A stretch of DNA of 64,000 nt, from positions 372,001 to 436,000 of the forward strand of contig CAWDDG010000004.1 of NCBI GenBank assembly GCA_963801065.1. Reading direction: 5' to 3'. Each line of letters starts with the position of its first letter. Positions within the stretch are counted from its first letter, which is position 1. The translations under genes and the position numbers were made by a program. The notes under the pieces were generated by a model. The model saw nothing but the letters and a program-made list of their open reading frames with translations, was not told the DNA's origin and made no database searches. The stretch is from CAWDDG01 sp963801065 (GTDB lineage Bacteria; Actinomycetota; Actinomycetes; Jiangellales; Jiangellaceae). Shown here one piece after another: positions 25,957-35,264 of this stretch.

Positions 25957-26433
25957 TCAGGTCGTCAGCTCTAGCAGGAACTCCTCGACCACCTCGCCGC
26001 GTCCGTGGGCGAAGCCGCTGTCCTCTCCGGTGATCGTGAACCCGCATCGTTGCAGGACGTGCAACGAGCCGGCGTTGTCCTTCGCGACCCGGGCGTGCAA
26101 GGGACGTATCGTCACCAGACTGAGGAACTCCGCCAGCGCTCGGGAGGCGATCCCCTGGCCCCAACGTGAACGGTCGATCCAGTAGGTGACCTCGGTTTTG
26201 CCTTCCTCGACGAAGCTCGCGACGTAGCCGACCACGTCGTCAGCGACCATGATCGTCTGCGTGATGACGCTGTCGTCGTCCAGAATCCTCGCCCAGTGCT
26301 CTTCGAACGCATTCCGATCCGACGGGTCTGGTGCCGTGAACGCGGCCATCCGGATCGCCACGGGATCCCGCTGATGCCGGAAGAAGACGGGCAAGTCGTC
26401 CTCCTCGACATCTCGCAGAGTCACAGCACGCAT
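25957..26433 (-). CDS. GNAT-family (RimJ/RimL-like) N-acetyltransferase
   Basis: Acetyltransferase of 158 residues. The pattern VTLRDVEEDDLPVFFRHQRD, VVGYVASFVEEGKTEVTYWI, then SRWGQGIASRALAEFLSLV (acetyl-CoA loop) and AKDNAGSLHVLQRCGFTITG is that of the Acetyltransf_3 group related to ribosomal-protein acetylases. The natural target is unknown. It lies 15 bp downstream of the Gfo/Idh gene and is probably cotranscribed with it. Confidence 0.9.
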   Translation of the reverse strand: MRAVTLRDVEEDDLPVFFRHQRDPVAIRMAAFTAPDPSDRNAFEEHWARILDDDSVITQTIMVADDVVGYVASFVEEGKTEVTYWIDRSRWGQGIASRALAEFLSLVTIRPLHARVAKDNAGSLHVLQRCGFTITGEDSGFAHGRGEVVEEFLLELTT

Positions 26434-26448
26434 GCGTTTCTCCAGACC

Positions 26449-27364
26449 TCAGCACGAGTCAAGGAAGCCCTTGCCCTCCACCTCCGCCACGATCCGCTCA
26501 CAGAGCGGATGCGTCTTAATGCGTCCGCCGGGTCCAACGTGCGCCCGGAGCGCACCGCATCGAGGAACTCGGTGCACAGCGCGTCGAAACCCCGCTGTAC
26601 AGAGACAGAGGTCCACTCGTCACGGCGGGTGACGGCCTCGACACCGCCCGCGTAGTGCATCACCTCGGCGATCTCGACGATCCGCCGGCGCCGCCGCCGA
26701 CCCGATACCTCGAGGACTTCCTGCGTGGTGGTGCCGCTGTCGCGGTCCATGATCCCGAGCCCCTGGCAGTGGCCGTCGCCGATGTGCAGCAGCACCCGGT
26801 GCAGTAGACCGTGCTCGACCCGGGCGCTGACGTCGATGGTCATGCCGTTGCCGACGAGGAAGCGCAGGGTGTCCACGACGTGGATGAAGTCGTCGTACAC
26901 GACCCGTCGCGGGACGTCGGGAAGGTAATGACGGTGCTTGTGGAGCAGGACGACGTCTCGATCCGGCCACTCGGCCACCTCCCCTGCGCCGGAGCATGCC
27001 GCCGGTTGAAGCCGACCATCAGGCCGACGCGTCGACGGTCCGCGAGTTCGACGAGTCGCGCCGCCTCGTCGTAGGCGTCCGCCAATGGCTTGTCCACCAA
27101 CGTCGGAACTCCCGCCCCGATCAACGTACTTACGAGAGTCGAGTGCGCGTTCGTGGCGGTGTGGACGAACGCGGCGTCGACGCCTGCCGTCAGGGCGTCC
27201 TCCAGACGCTCGTGCGCCTCGGACACGCGCCATGCCCGGCTCAGCTCCTCGCGCACCGTCGGGTTCCGGGTCACGAAGACCGGCTCGAGGGTCGGATCCG
27301 TTGCGAGCACCGGTAGATACGCCTTGCGGGCGATGTCGCCGAGACCGCCAAGAGCGATACGCAC
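26449..27364 (-). CDS. Gfo/Idh/MocA-family oxidoreductase (two frameshifts)
   Basis: NAD(P)-dependent sugar-type dehydrogenase. The GTG at 27364 starts VRIALGGLGDIARKAYLPVL with a Rossmann loop; DAAFVHTATNAHSTLVSTLI and GVPTLVDKPLADAYDEAARL (the catalytic-region DKP/EKP motif) follow. Near 26990 the reading frame shifts and continues EVAEWPDRDVVLLHKHRH then VVYDDFIHVVDTLRFLVG; near 26515 it shifts again to the true C-terminus LCERIVAEVEGKGFLDSC. Corrected length is about 305 residues, somewhat short of the usual 320-380. Both shifts have the sense of one missing base. Given similar breaks in housekeeping genes nearby, consensus error is as likely as real decay. Confidence 0.8.
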
Positions 27365-27558
27365 GGCTAGAGGGCCGCGGTCGCAGGACGGCCGGGGAGG
27401 ACCGGGAGCGAGCACACGGGATCGCTGGTCTCGCGGTTCATCGAGCCAGGGTAGGTGACACGAACCGACCTCAATGGCGTCTAGCCTCGGCCGCGGCGAC
27501 GCATCCCGACCGGCCAGGGCTGCGCCTCCGTACCAGAGAGGACCAGCCAGGAGGTTCG

Positions 27559-27999
27559 ATGGCCACGTCGGAGGAAGAAGAGATCCTGGACAGCCCGAGG
27601 GGCTGGGTGGCCAAGCACATCCGCCGCTATGTCGAGACCGACGGTCGCAGCGGCCACCGGTGGTACGGCACGAACACACTGCTCCTCACCACCCGTGGCC
27701 GGAGGTCGGGCAAGCTGCGCCGAACGGCGTTGATCTACGGCCGGGACGGAGACGCCTACCTGCTGGTGGCCTCGAACGGCGGGGCGTCGAACCATCCTTC
27801 GTGGTACCTCAACCTCGTCGAGCAGCCCTCGGTCGGGTTGCAGGTCGGCGCGGACAAGTTCGCCGGGCGGGCGCGGACCGCCACCACTGACGAGAAGCCG
27901 CGGCTATGGCAGCTGATGACCTCGATCTACCCGCAGTACGACAGCTACCAGAGGAAGGCTCCCAGAGACATCCCCGTGGTGATCGTGGAGCGTGCCTAG
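27559..27999 (+). CDS. deazaflavin-dependent nitroreductase-family (DUF385) protein
   Basis: Protein of 146 residues with the F420/FMN-binding split-barrel pattern of the Ddn family: TLLLTTRGRRSGKLRRTALI, AYLLVASNGGASNHPSWYLN, PSVGLQVGADKFAGRARTAT, then a SIYPQYDSYQRKAPRDIPVV ending. Mycobacterial relatives use F420H2 to reduce quinones or nitroimidazoles. ATG at 27559 follows AGGAGG by a good distance. Cofactor and substrate here are inferred from the family. Confidence 0.92.
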   Translation: MATSEEEEILDSPRGWVAKHIRRYVETDGRSGHRWYGTNTLLLTTRGRRSGKLRRTALIYGRDGDAYLLVASNGGASNHPSWYLNLVEQPSVGLQVGADKFAGRARTATTDEKPRLWQLMTSIYPQYDSYQRKAPRDIPVVIVERA

Positions 28000-28144
28000 C
28001 ACCGGGCGGCCGAACGCGCGTCAACGAGCGGTATCCACGGCTGCCGACGTGCCCGTGGTGGCCAGCCCAGCACTACGGGGTGACGGCGGCTACGGGCGAC
28101 CCGTCAGCCGCATACAGTCAGGCCTGGGCGGGAGGAGGACGGGC

Positions 28145-29146
28145 GTGGCCATCGCAGACAACCCGGTCAACAAGGACTTCCTCAGTCTTGCCAACCCATT
28201 CCGGCGTGAGCTGCTGGCGCATTGTTACCGCATGCTCGGCTCGGTGCACGACGCCGAGGATCTCGTTCAGGAGACCTATCTGCGGGCATGGCGCTCCTAC
28301 GACAGGTTCGAGGGACGGTCCTCGCTGCGCACCTGGCTCTACCGGATCGCGACCAGTGCGTGCCTGACCGCCCTCGAACGCCGCAGCCGCCGTCCCATGC
28401 CAACCGGCCTCGGCGGCCCGAGCGCAGACCCAGACGACGCCCTGGTCCAGCGTCCCGAGGTGGCCTGGCTCGAGCCTGTGCCCGACGCGATGATCGCCGC
28501 TGCACGGACCGACCCCGCCGAGATCGTCACGTCACGAGAGAGCATCCGATTAGCGCTCGTCGCCGCCTTCCAGCACCTACCACCCCGGCAGCGCGCCGTC
28601 CTGATCCTGCGAGACGTCCTGAAGTGGCGTGCCGCCGAGGTCGCCGAGGTGCTCGACACCACCACCATCGCAGTGAACAGCATCCTGCAGCGTGCCCGCG
28701 CCCAGCTCGACGAGGTGTCGCCGGCCGAGGACGAAGTGGTCGAGCCCACGACCCGGGACCGGCGCGAAATGCTCGACCGCTATGTGACGGCGTTCGAGGA
28801 CAAGGACGTCGCCGCCATCGTGGAGTTGTTGACCAAGGACGTCGTCTGGGAGATGCCACCCTTCACCACCTGGTACCAAGGCCCGGAACACGTCAGCCGC
28901 CATCTCACCGCGCGATGCCCGGGCGGCCCGGGCGACTTCCGACTGATCCGGACCGAGGCGAACGGCCAGCCCGCGTTCGGGCTGTATCTGCGTGGCGACG
29001 ACGGCGACTACCGACCGTTCACTCTGCAGGTGCTCACCGTCACCTCTGCGGGCATCGCGCACGTCGCCAACTTCTTCGACCTGCGACTCTTCACGACCTT
29101 CGGCCTGCCGGAGACTCAGCTCGCCCAGCCGCAGCTGCCCCACTGA
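28145..29146 (+). CDS. ECF sigma factor with C-terminal SnoaL-like domain (SigG/SigX5 type)
   Basis: RNA polymerase sigma factor of 333 residues from GTG 28145. Region 2: RRELLAHCYRMLGSVHDAED then LVQETYLRAWRSYDRFEGRS; region 4: AAFQHLPPRQRAVLILRDVL then KWRAAEVAEVLDTTTIAVNS. An additional ~120-residue SnoaL_2/NTF2-like tail follows (MLDRYVTAFEDKDVAAIVEL onward). This fused architecture marks ECF groups that lack a classical anti-sigma factor, in which the tail modulates activity, perhaps by ligand binding. No anti-sigma gene is adjacent. The longer upstream open frame was not used because similarity begins at VAIADN. Confidence 0.92.
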   Translation: MAIADNPVNKDFLSLANPFRRELLAHCYRMLGSVHDAEDLVQETYLRAWRSYDRFEGRSSLRTWLYRIATSACLTALERRSRRPMPTGLGGPSADPDDALVQRPEVAWLEPVPDAMIAAARTDPAEIVTSRESIRLALVAAFQHLPPRQRAVLILRDVLKWRAAEVAEVLDTTTIAVNSILQRARAQLDEVSPAEDEVVEPTTRDRREMLDRYVTAFEDKDVAAIVELLTKDVVWEMPPFTTWYQGPEHVSRHLTARCPGGPGDFRLIRTEANGQPAFGLYLRGDDGDYRPFTLQVLTVTSAGIAHVANFFDLRLFTTFGLPETQLAQPQLPH

Positions 29147-29227
29147 CATGACCGGACAACGCGCGACGGCACCGCTGATCGGCGGAACCGGACCGCTGGA
29201 ACGCGAGATCAACTACACCCTCGGCCG

Positions 29228-30401
29228 TCACGGATGCGCGAAGAAGCTTGCGATGTCGCGCGCCAGGAGCTCGGGTTGTTCAGCGGGCGCGAAGTGGCCG
29301 CCGCGCGGCATGGCCGTCCATCTGCGCACGTTGTAGAGACGCTCGGCCCACTCCCGAGGAGGCTCCCCCTCCGGGACGAGGATGTTGCGGAAGAGCGCGA
29401 CCCCAGTCGGCACGGACACGTAGTCGTCTGGACCCGGCGCGACGCTGAACTGTCGGTTGTCGAGGTAGTCCCTGATCGAGGGCGCGATCGTCTGGGTGAC
29501 CCAGTAGATCATGACGTTGGTCAACAGGAAGTCGCGTGAGAGATAGGCGTTCAGGTCGCCCTTGTTGTCCGTCCAGGAACGCCACTTCTCCAGGATCCAG
29601 GCAGCCAAGCCGGCGGGTGAGTCGTTGAGGCCGTACGCGAGCGTCTGAGGCTTGGTCGCCTGGATCGCCTGGTACCCGGTCTCCGACTCGACCCATCGGC
29701 GAGCCTGAGCAAGATACGCCTCCTCGCGCTCGGACAAGGGCGGCGACCCGGGGCCGATGTAGGGCCGGAACTCCAAGTGACTCAGGTGAAGGCCGAGAAG
29801 GGGCTCCGGGTCGTCCAAGCGCCATGAGTGTGGCCACCCCGGCCCCGAAGTCGTTGCCGCCCGTGCCGTACCGCTGATACCCGAGGCCACGCATGAGCCG
29901 ATGCCAGAGACCAGCGACATACCGGTAGTTGACTCCGGTGCGGGGCGGCCTCTCTGAGAAACCGTAGCCCGGCAGTGAGGGGATGACGACGTCGAAAGCT
30001 GGTCCCTCGAGGCCATGAGCCCGGGGGTCGGTGAGTAACGGCACCAACGACACGTACTCGATGAAACTGCTGGGCCAGCCGTGTGTCAGGATCAACGGAA
30101 TCCCGGCACCTCGCCGTGCCCGCTCGTGCACGAAGTGAATGGAAACGCCATCGAGCGAGGCGCGGAAGTGGTGGTACTCGTTGAGCTTGCGCTCCTGAGC
30201 GCGCCAATCGAACTCGTCGGCCCAATAAGCGAGCATCTGCCTGAGGTAGTGGAGGTCGGTGCCCTGCTCCCAGCCGACGCCTGGGATCTGATCGGGCCAC
30301 CTGGTCGCCCGAATGCGGGCCCGGAGGTCCGATAGCACCCGATCCTCGACTCGGATGGTGAAGGGTTCAATCGGCAGAGATGCGTCCTCGCCAGTCGTCA
30401 T
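29228..30401 (-). CDS. epoxide hydrolase-type alpha/beta hydrolase (one frameshift)
   Basis: Protein of about 390 residues after joining two frames. N-terminal EHN domain: FTIRVEDRVLSDLRARIRAT, then VGWEQGTDLHYLRQMLAYWA. The oxyanion HGWPSSFIEYV and nucleophile-side region PGYGFSERP, RLMRGLGYQRYGTGGNDFGA are present. The frame breaks at about 29825 (one extra base); the other frame continues HLSHLEFRPYIGPGSPPLSE and ends PRGGHFAPAEQPELLARDIA, with the catalytic His in GGHFA. The segment around the break is poorly conserved, so a short additional loss is possible. In juvenile-hormone/cEH-like enzymes the nucleophile Asp follows a GGDWG motif; here the motif is GGNDFGA. Confidence 0.8.
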
Positions 30402-30408
30402 TCCCGCC

Positions 30409-31017
30409 TTACCGCGGGGTGTAGATCCAGGGTTGCTTCAAGTCGAAGAACTCCGGCTCTCCAACGTTCAAGGCGTTCATCTCCTCCATCTGCGCCTTGA
30501 GCTCAGGTGGCGGCTCCTTGCGCTCACCCTCACGCGCCGCCTCTTCGGACGTGAAGTAGATCGCCATGGTGTACGCCCCTCCGTCATGTCCCACCCCCAC
30601 GCTGGCGATGATGTCGGGGCGGAACGCGGCCCACTCGGACGAGCCTTGCGCCATGAGCTCCTTCGCGCGGTCCGGGTCGGTTCCACGCCCCTGCATGACC
30701 TGGACGAAGCCTGCCGTGTCCGGATCACCGATGACGTCGACGGTGACGTCGCTGCTGTCGCGGAACGTGGCCGCTCCGGTGAACAGCGTGGAGGTGTCCG
30801 TCCACCATTGGTCCTGTTCGGGTCGGTCGCTGTTGCCCCGGGCCGCCTCCTCGGACTCGAAGCGTGCGAGCCCGATGAACCGCCCGTCGTCGGTGACCCC
30901 AGCGGTCGAGCCCAGCCAGCCCGAGGCGCCGGGCGCCACCTCCTCGAACCACCTGTCGAACGCGGCGCGCACCTGCTCCGCGTCGGGCACCCGGCCCTGG
31001 ATGACCTGAACGAACAT
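30409..31017 (-). CDS. tandem dimeric alpha-beta barrel (ABM-like) protein
   Basis: Protein of 202 residues made of two similar ~95-residue halves: the first opens MFVQVIQGRVPDAEQVRAAF, the second GFVQVMQGRGTDPDRAKELM. Each half has an IGLARFESEEAARG / MAIYFTSEEAAREG strand-helix unit. This is the internal duplication expected of a fused dimeric ferredoxin-like barrel (antibiotic biosynthesis monooxygenase superfamily). No cofactor motif is evident, so it may be a structural or binding protein. It ends 8 bp before the epoxide hydrolase start, so the two are likely cotranscribed. Confidence 0.78.
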   Translation of the reverse strand: MFVQVIQGRVPDAEQVRAAFDRWFEEVAPGASGWLGSTAGVTDDGRFIGLARFESEEAARGNSDRPEQDQWWTDTSTLFTGAATFRDSSDVTVDVIGDPDTAGFVQVMQGRGTDPDRAKELMAQGSSEWAAFRPDIIASVGVGHDGGAYTMAIYFTSEEAAREGERKEPPPELKAQMEEMNALNVGEPEFFDLKQPWIYTPR

Positions 31018-31191
31018 TGCGAGCCTCCTCCGACGAATTGCCGATCCTGTGGCCGCTCGACCGACGACCCGAGACTAAGCCCTGTTCGCGCCAAGGGTCA
31101 GCCCTCGAATTTTCTCCGCCGGACCGATGAATCAGGCATCGACGGTGTCTCTTACCCGATGACAGGGAACGCCAACCCTGAGAGGTGCAGC

Positions 31192-31672
31192 ATGCGCAAG
31201 CTCATCGTCTGCAGCATCATGTCCCTCGATGGCCGGTGGCCGTCAACCCTGAGGTGTCCCCGGCGGTGGCCGCCAACCCCGCCGTGGCCGGCATCCACCG
31301 CGAGACCGGCCAGCGCAACAACGAGATCCACAAGGTCGTCGTGTCCGACTCGCTCACCGCGGACGACAGCACGCCGTGGACCGAAACCACGACCATCGTG
31401 CGAAGGGCGGACGCGCCACAGACCGTCGCCGGACTCAAGGACCAGCCGGGTAAGGACATCCTGACGTTCGGGAGCCGGACCCTCTGGAACGACCTGCTGG
31501 TTGCCGGGCTCGTCGACGAGCTACACCTGATGCTCGGCGCCACCGTGACCGGCGGGGTACGCCGACCTTCGGTGCCGGGCCGATCCCGCCACTGCGGCTG
31601 GTGAACACCCAGCGCAGGGATGGCTCGGACAACCTGCTGCTGCGCTACGAGGTGGTCAACCGCGACGCATGA
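31192..31672 (+). pseudogene. RibD-C/dihydrofolate-reductase-like gene, internal deletion and frameshift
   Basis: Begins MRKLIVCSIMSLDG, the standard N-terminus of the family, then jumps without the NADPH-binding middle segment (about 35-45 residues lost) into another frame reading NPAVAGIHRETGQRNNEIHK, VVVSDSLTADDSTPWTETTT and LTFGSRTLWNDLLVAGLVDE. Near 31555 one base is missing and the last segment LLRYEVVNRDA lies in the third frame, ending at TGA 31670-31672. The in-body deletion cannot be a single read error, so the gene is probably dead. Confidence 0.75.
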
Positions 31673-31749
31673 CGTCGCGGAGCACCCACGGGTTGGGGAA
31701 GCCAAGTCGTCACCAAACGACGTACCGAGCACAGCTACGCTGGCGTGTC

Positions 31750-32835
31750 GTGAGCGTCCACCGCCTCGATCGTGCAGAGGCGCGGGCGATTGCTGTTCGC
31801 GCCCAGGTCCTCCACGCCCCGCGGCCAACCGACCTGCTCACGGTGGTGCGCCAACTGACGCTCCTGCAGATCGACCCGACGGCCACGGTCGCGCCCAGCG
31901 CAGATCTGGTCGCGTGGAGTCGGCTCGGGTCGTCGTACCAGCCCACCCAGCTGCAGCAGGCGCTGGAGGAGGACCGGACGCTCTTCGAGCACAACGCGCT
32001 GGTGCGACCGATGAGCGATCTGGGACTGTACCTGGCCGGCGCGGAGGACTGGCCCAGTCGTGAGGCATCGCGCGAGTGGCTGCGTCGCAACGACCGCTTC
32101 CGTCTCGATGTCCTCGACCTGCTCGGCACCTCCGGGCCATTGCCGTCGCGCGACATCCCGGACACCTGCGTGGTGCCGTGGGGTTCGACGGGGTGGACCA
32201 ACAACCGCAATGTCACCCAGATGCTGGAGTACCTCATGATGCGCGGCGAGGTCGCGATCGCCGGGCGCCGCGGCCGGCAGCGTCTGTGGGATCTGGCTGA
32301 GCGGGTGTACCCGGCCGACAGCCCCATCCCCTCGGTGGACGAGGCGCGTCGGATCAAGAACGAGCGCCGGCTGCAGTCACTGGGCATCGCCCGCGAGAAG
32401 GGCGCCGCCGTACCGGTTGAACCTGCAGATGTCGGGGACACGGGCGAACCGGCCACCGTCGAGGGTGTCCCCGGCGTCTGGCGGGTCGACCCAGAGGCAC
32501 TCGGGCAGCCGTTCACCGGCCGCACGGCGCTGCTGTCACCGTTCGACCGGCTCGTCCACGATCGCGTCCGGGCCTGGGAACTGTTCGACTTCGAGTATGT
32601 ACTGGAGATGTACAAGCCGAAGGTCACGCGACGCTGGGGCCTCTTCGCCCTGCCGATCCTGCATCACGACCGGCTCGTCGGGAAGCTTGACGCCACGGCG
32701 GATCGCAAGAGCGGCACACTGCTCGTGCACGCAATCCACGAGGACGTCCCATTCACCCGCACCATGACCGAGGCAGTGCACGACGAGATCCACGAAATCG
32801 CGTCCTGGCTACAGCTGACACCCAAATGGCCCTGA
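31750..32835 (+). CDS. winged-helix DNA-binding (AlkZ/YcaQ-like) protein, second copy
   Basis: Protein of 361 residues from GTG 31750 of the HTH_42 (YcaQ/AlkX) family. N-terminal RLDRAEARAIAVRAQVL, the QIDPTATVAPSADLVAWSRL segment with the Q-D/Q-catalytic motif region (LLQID), central EYLMMRGEVAIAGRRGRQRL and RVYPADSPIPSVDEARRIKN, and C-terminal LLSPFDRLVHDRVRAWELFD then FEYVLEMYKPKVTRRWGLFA, the most conserved part. This copy is closer to canonical YcaQ (crosslink-unhooking glycosylase) than the gene at 4111. The role in DNA repair is inferred from the family. Confidence 0.88.
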   Translation: MSVHRLDRAEARAIAVRAQVLHAPRPTDLLTVVRQLTLLQIDPTATVAPSADLVAWSRLGSSYQPTQLQQALEEDRTLFEHNALVRPMSDLGLYLAGAEDWPSREASREWLRRNDRFRLDVLDLLGTSGPLPSRDIPDTCVVPWGSTGWTNNRNVTQMLEYLMMRGEVAIAGRRGRQRLWDLAERVYPADSPIPSVDEARRIKNERRLQSLGIAREKGAAVPVEPADVGDTGEPATVEGVPGVWRVDPEALGQPFTGRTALLSPFDRLVHDRVRAWELFDFEYVLEMYKPKVTRRWGLFALPILHHDRLVGKLDATADRKSGTLLVHAIHEDVPFTRTMTEAVHDEIHEIASWLQLTPKWP

Positions 32836-32965
32836 GGCCCTTCGCACGACCAGATGATCGGCATGTGCGAGGCCCTTGACGTCTGAGCCGGTCGACCTGT
32901 TTCGTCGCGTTGTAGGCGTGGCACACCAGGCCGGTTCCGTGCCGAGCCAGTTAGGGTGCGCAACC

Positions 32966-34525
32966 GTGAGGGCCCGCCCTGGAGTAGCCCAGGCGGCCGC
33001 GCTGGTGACCGGACTGACCGCGGTCTCGGCGATGCTCGGCTTCCTTCGCGACGTGGTGATCGCAGGGGTGTTCGGCGCCGGCTCGGAGCTGGACGCGTAC
33101 TTCGTGGCGCAGGGGCTGATGAACCTCGTCCTCGGGCTGGTCGCGAGCGCGATGGCGAAGGCAACCGTTCCGGTGCTCGCCGCACAGAACGCGGCAGACG
33201 GTAGGCCGGACCGGGTCGGTCGCACGCTCTCGGTTGCGCTGTCGGTGACGCTGCTGGTCCTGGGGCTGGGGTCCCTGGTCATGGCGCTAGCCGCGAGTTC
33301 GGTGGTGGCGGTGCTCGCGCCGGGCTTCGAGGGACCGCAGGCAGCCCTGGCCAGCTCCCTGACCAGGATCATGCTGATCGCGACGGTGTTGATCGCCGGG
33401 ACGAACCTGCTCGCCGCCGCGGCCGAGGCGCATCGCCGGTTCTTTTGGGCGGGCGTGCAGGGTGTCCCGTTCAACCTGATCATGATCGCGTCAGCGGTCC
33501 TACTCGGCCCCCGCTACGGGGTCACGGCGCTCGCCGTCGGCTTCGTGGTCGGTTCGGCGGCGCGGCTGGTGTGCCAGCTCGCGCCGCTACGCGCCCTGCG
33601 TTTGCGTCTGCGCCCCTCCCTGGACGTGAAGGATCCGGGCTTCCGGGCCATCGCCCGGCTGGTTCCGCCACTGTTGCTGGGAAGCGCACTCGGGAACGTC
33701 AACACTCTCGTCGACCGGGCGGTCGCCTCGACGATCGCCGACGGGGCTATCTCGGCCCTGGCCTACGGATGGCGGCTGATCGGCATCGGCGAGACACTGC
33801 TCGTGGCGTCGCTGCTGACGGCGCTCTACCCCGCCCTCGGCGTGGCTGCGGCCATCCAGAACCGGAACGAGATGCGGCGGCTGGTTGGTCGTGGCCTCGC
33901 CACGGTTGCGACCGTGCTGTTCCCGGTTTGCGCAGTCCTGCTCGTCTGCGCCGGCCCCGTCGTGGCGCTTGCCTTCGAGCACGGCAGCTTCGGCCCGAGC
34001 GACACCCGTCGGACCGCTACAGCGGTCCTCTGGTACGCCCCAGCACTGCTCGCCCTCGGCTGGCGGGAGGTTGTCGTGCACGCCTCGTACGCGGTAGGGG
34101 ACTCCCGCAGGCCGGTGCTCGTAGCGCTTGTCGCCATGGCCATCAACGTGGCCGGCGACCTGACCCTCGGTCCCATCTTCGGCATCGCCGGACTGGCTGC
34201 CTCGACATCACTGTCGCTGGTGTTCGCCGCCGTGGCGAACACGTGGCTGCTGGGCAGGCGCCACCGCGCAGTGGCGCTCCGGTCCATACCGGGTGTGGTG
34301 ATACGCACGGCCGGAGCGGCCGCCGCTGGGGCCGCCGCTGGTGCGTTGGTCCTCCGGGTGCTGTCTCCACCTGCCGACGCCGGTGTCGGCGGCGACCTCG
34401 AGTCGGTGGCCTATACGGGCCTCGCTGTGCTAGGCGTCTTCGTCGCCGTCTTGTACATCGTGCGCGCACCCGAGCGGCACCTGCTCACCGAGGCCCTGCG
34501 AGTCGTAACGCTCAGGCGACGGTAA
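32966..34525 (+). CDS. MurJ/MviN-type lipid II flippase
   Basis: MOP-superfamily membrane protein of 519 residues (GTG 32966; a TTG 90 bases upstream is possible). About 14 helices; typical parts are VTGLTAVSAMLGFLRDVVIA, AYFVAQGLMNLVLGLVASAM, PPLLLGSALGNVNTLVDRAV with the charged-cavity Asp/Arg, and RREVVVHASYAV-like WREVVVHASYAVGDSRRPVL. This matches MurJ-family proteins that move lipid-linked peptidoglycan precursors, though polysaccharide flippases of the same superfamily cannot be excluded. In the M. tuberculosis origin region a different, much longer MviN lies beside the CCA-adding enzyme. Its end overlaps the convergent gene by 14 bp. Confidence 0.88.
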   Translation: MRARPGVAQAAALVTGLTAVSAMLGFLRDVVIAGVFGAGSELDAYFVAQGLMNLVLGLVASAMAKATVPVLAAQNAADGRPDRVGRTLSVALSVTLLVLGLGSLVMALAASSVVAVLAPGFEGPQAALASSLTRIMLIATVLIAGTNLLAAAAEAHRRFFWAGVQGVPFNLIMIASAVLLGPRYGVTALAVGFVVGSAARLVCQLAPLRALRLRLRPSLDVKDPGFRAIARLVPPLLLGSALGNVNTLVDRAVASTIADGAISALAYGWRLIGIGETLLVASLLTALYPALGVAAAIQNRNEMRRLVGRGLATVATVLFPVCAVLLVCAGPVVALAFEHGSFGPSDTRRTATAVLWYAPALLALGWREVVVHASYAVGDSRRPVLVALVAMAINVAGDLTLGPIFGIAGLAASTSLSLVFAAVANTWLLGRRHRAVALRSIPGVVIRTAGAAAAGAAAGALVLRVLSPPADAGVGGDLESVAYTGLAVLGVFVAVLYIVRAPERHLLTEALRVVTLRRR

Positions 34526-35264
34526 CGGCCCGCCTCGGTGAGGCAGCGATCGTCGAGTCATACGGTCGGACGATCACGAAGGGTGTCCCGGTGCAGCGCT
34601 GGCCCATCGGATTGTCCGCCAGGACTGCGGCGAGAGTCGGGGCCGGCACTGACTGTGGGGAGACCGCGCGGATCGACCCACCGAAGTCGTTGAGGTCGAC
34701 GATGCCGACGCCGACGCCCAGCGCCTGTTCCAGATCGGCGCAGATGACCTGCGCTGCCGCGGGGTCGAGTGGCGGGAACAGCAGGCCCTCGTACGGCGGA
34801 CGCCCACCATCGATGTCCCGGGCGACCGATCCGGCCAGCAGGTAGAACGCGCCCCGCACGCCCAACGGTCGGGTCACGGCGCCGCCGACGGCCGCCGCGA
34901 TCACCCGGGCGCACCCGATCGTGCGGACTACGTACTCCATCTTCTCCGGCACCGAGAGTCCGCGCGAGTCGGTGCGCGGGCGCACATAGCGGGCCAGGAC
35001 GCGCGCCAGCCGCCCTGGCGGCACGGTGTCGATGCCCACTGCTCGGCCGGTGAGCAGCACGGCGACCTTCTCGCTCACTGCGACGGTGTCCCCGGGTCGA
35101 GCCATCTCGAGGTGCTCGTGCAACGACCAGACAAGCTCGTCCGCCTCATGGAGCCACCGCGTACGCACTGGGTGGCGCAGGTACTCGACGCCAGCCACCT
35201 GTACGCGACTCCAGACTTCGACTCCGTTCTCTGCCCTATCCACCGCCGGAGCTTCGTGGGACAT
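34512..35264 (-). CDS. F420-0:gamma-glutamyl ligase-like protein
   Basis: Protein of 250 residues from ATG 35264 (after GGAGGC); the frame is open upstream through a repeat-bearing promoter region and was not used. Segments VAVSEKVAVLLTGRAVGIDT, VIAAAVGGAVTRPLGVRGAF and YEGLLFPPLDPAAAQVICAD, GVGIVDLNDFGG resemble the CofE/FbiB N-terminal fold (metal and GTP site region), in a group of actinobacterial homologues of unknown role. Whether it acts on F420 is uncertain. Its upstream region holds five 9-bp-spaced direct repeats. Confidence 0.7.
   Translation of the reverse strand: MSHEAPAVDRAENGVEVWSRVQVAGVEYLRHPVRTRWLHEADELVWSLHEHLEMARPGDTVAVSEKVAVLLTGRAVGIDTVPPGRLARVLARYVRPRTDSRGLSVPEKMEYVVRTIGCARVIAAAVGGAVTRPLGVRGAFYLLAGSVARDIDGGRPPYEGLLFPPLDPAAAQVICADLEQALGVGVGIVDLNDFGGSIRAVSPQSVPAPTLAAVLADNPMGQRCTGTPFVIVRPYDSTIAASPRRAVTVA

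Noticed and set aside
29149..29336. Small frame starting MTGQRATAPLIGGTGPLERE after the sigma factor
   Set aside because: It runs antisense into the end of the epoxide hydrolase and has no convincing family match; it could be a truncated gene start but support is too weak.
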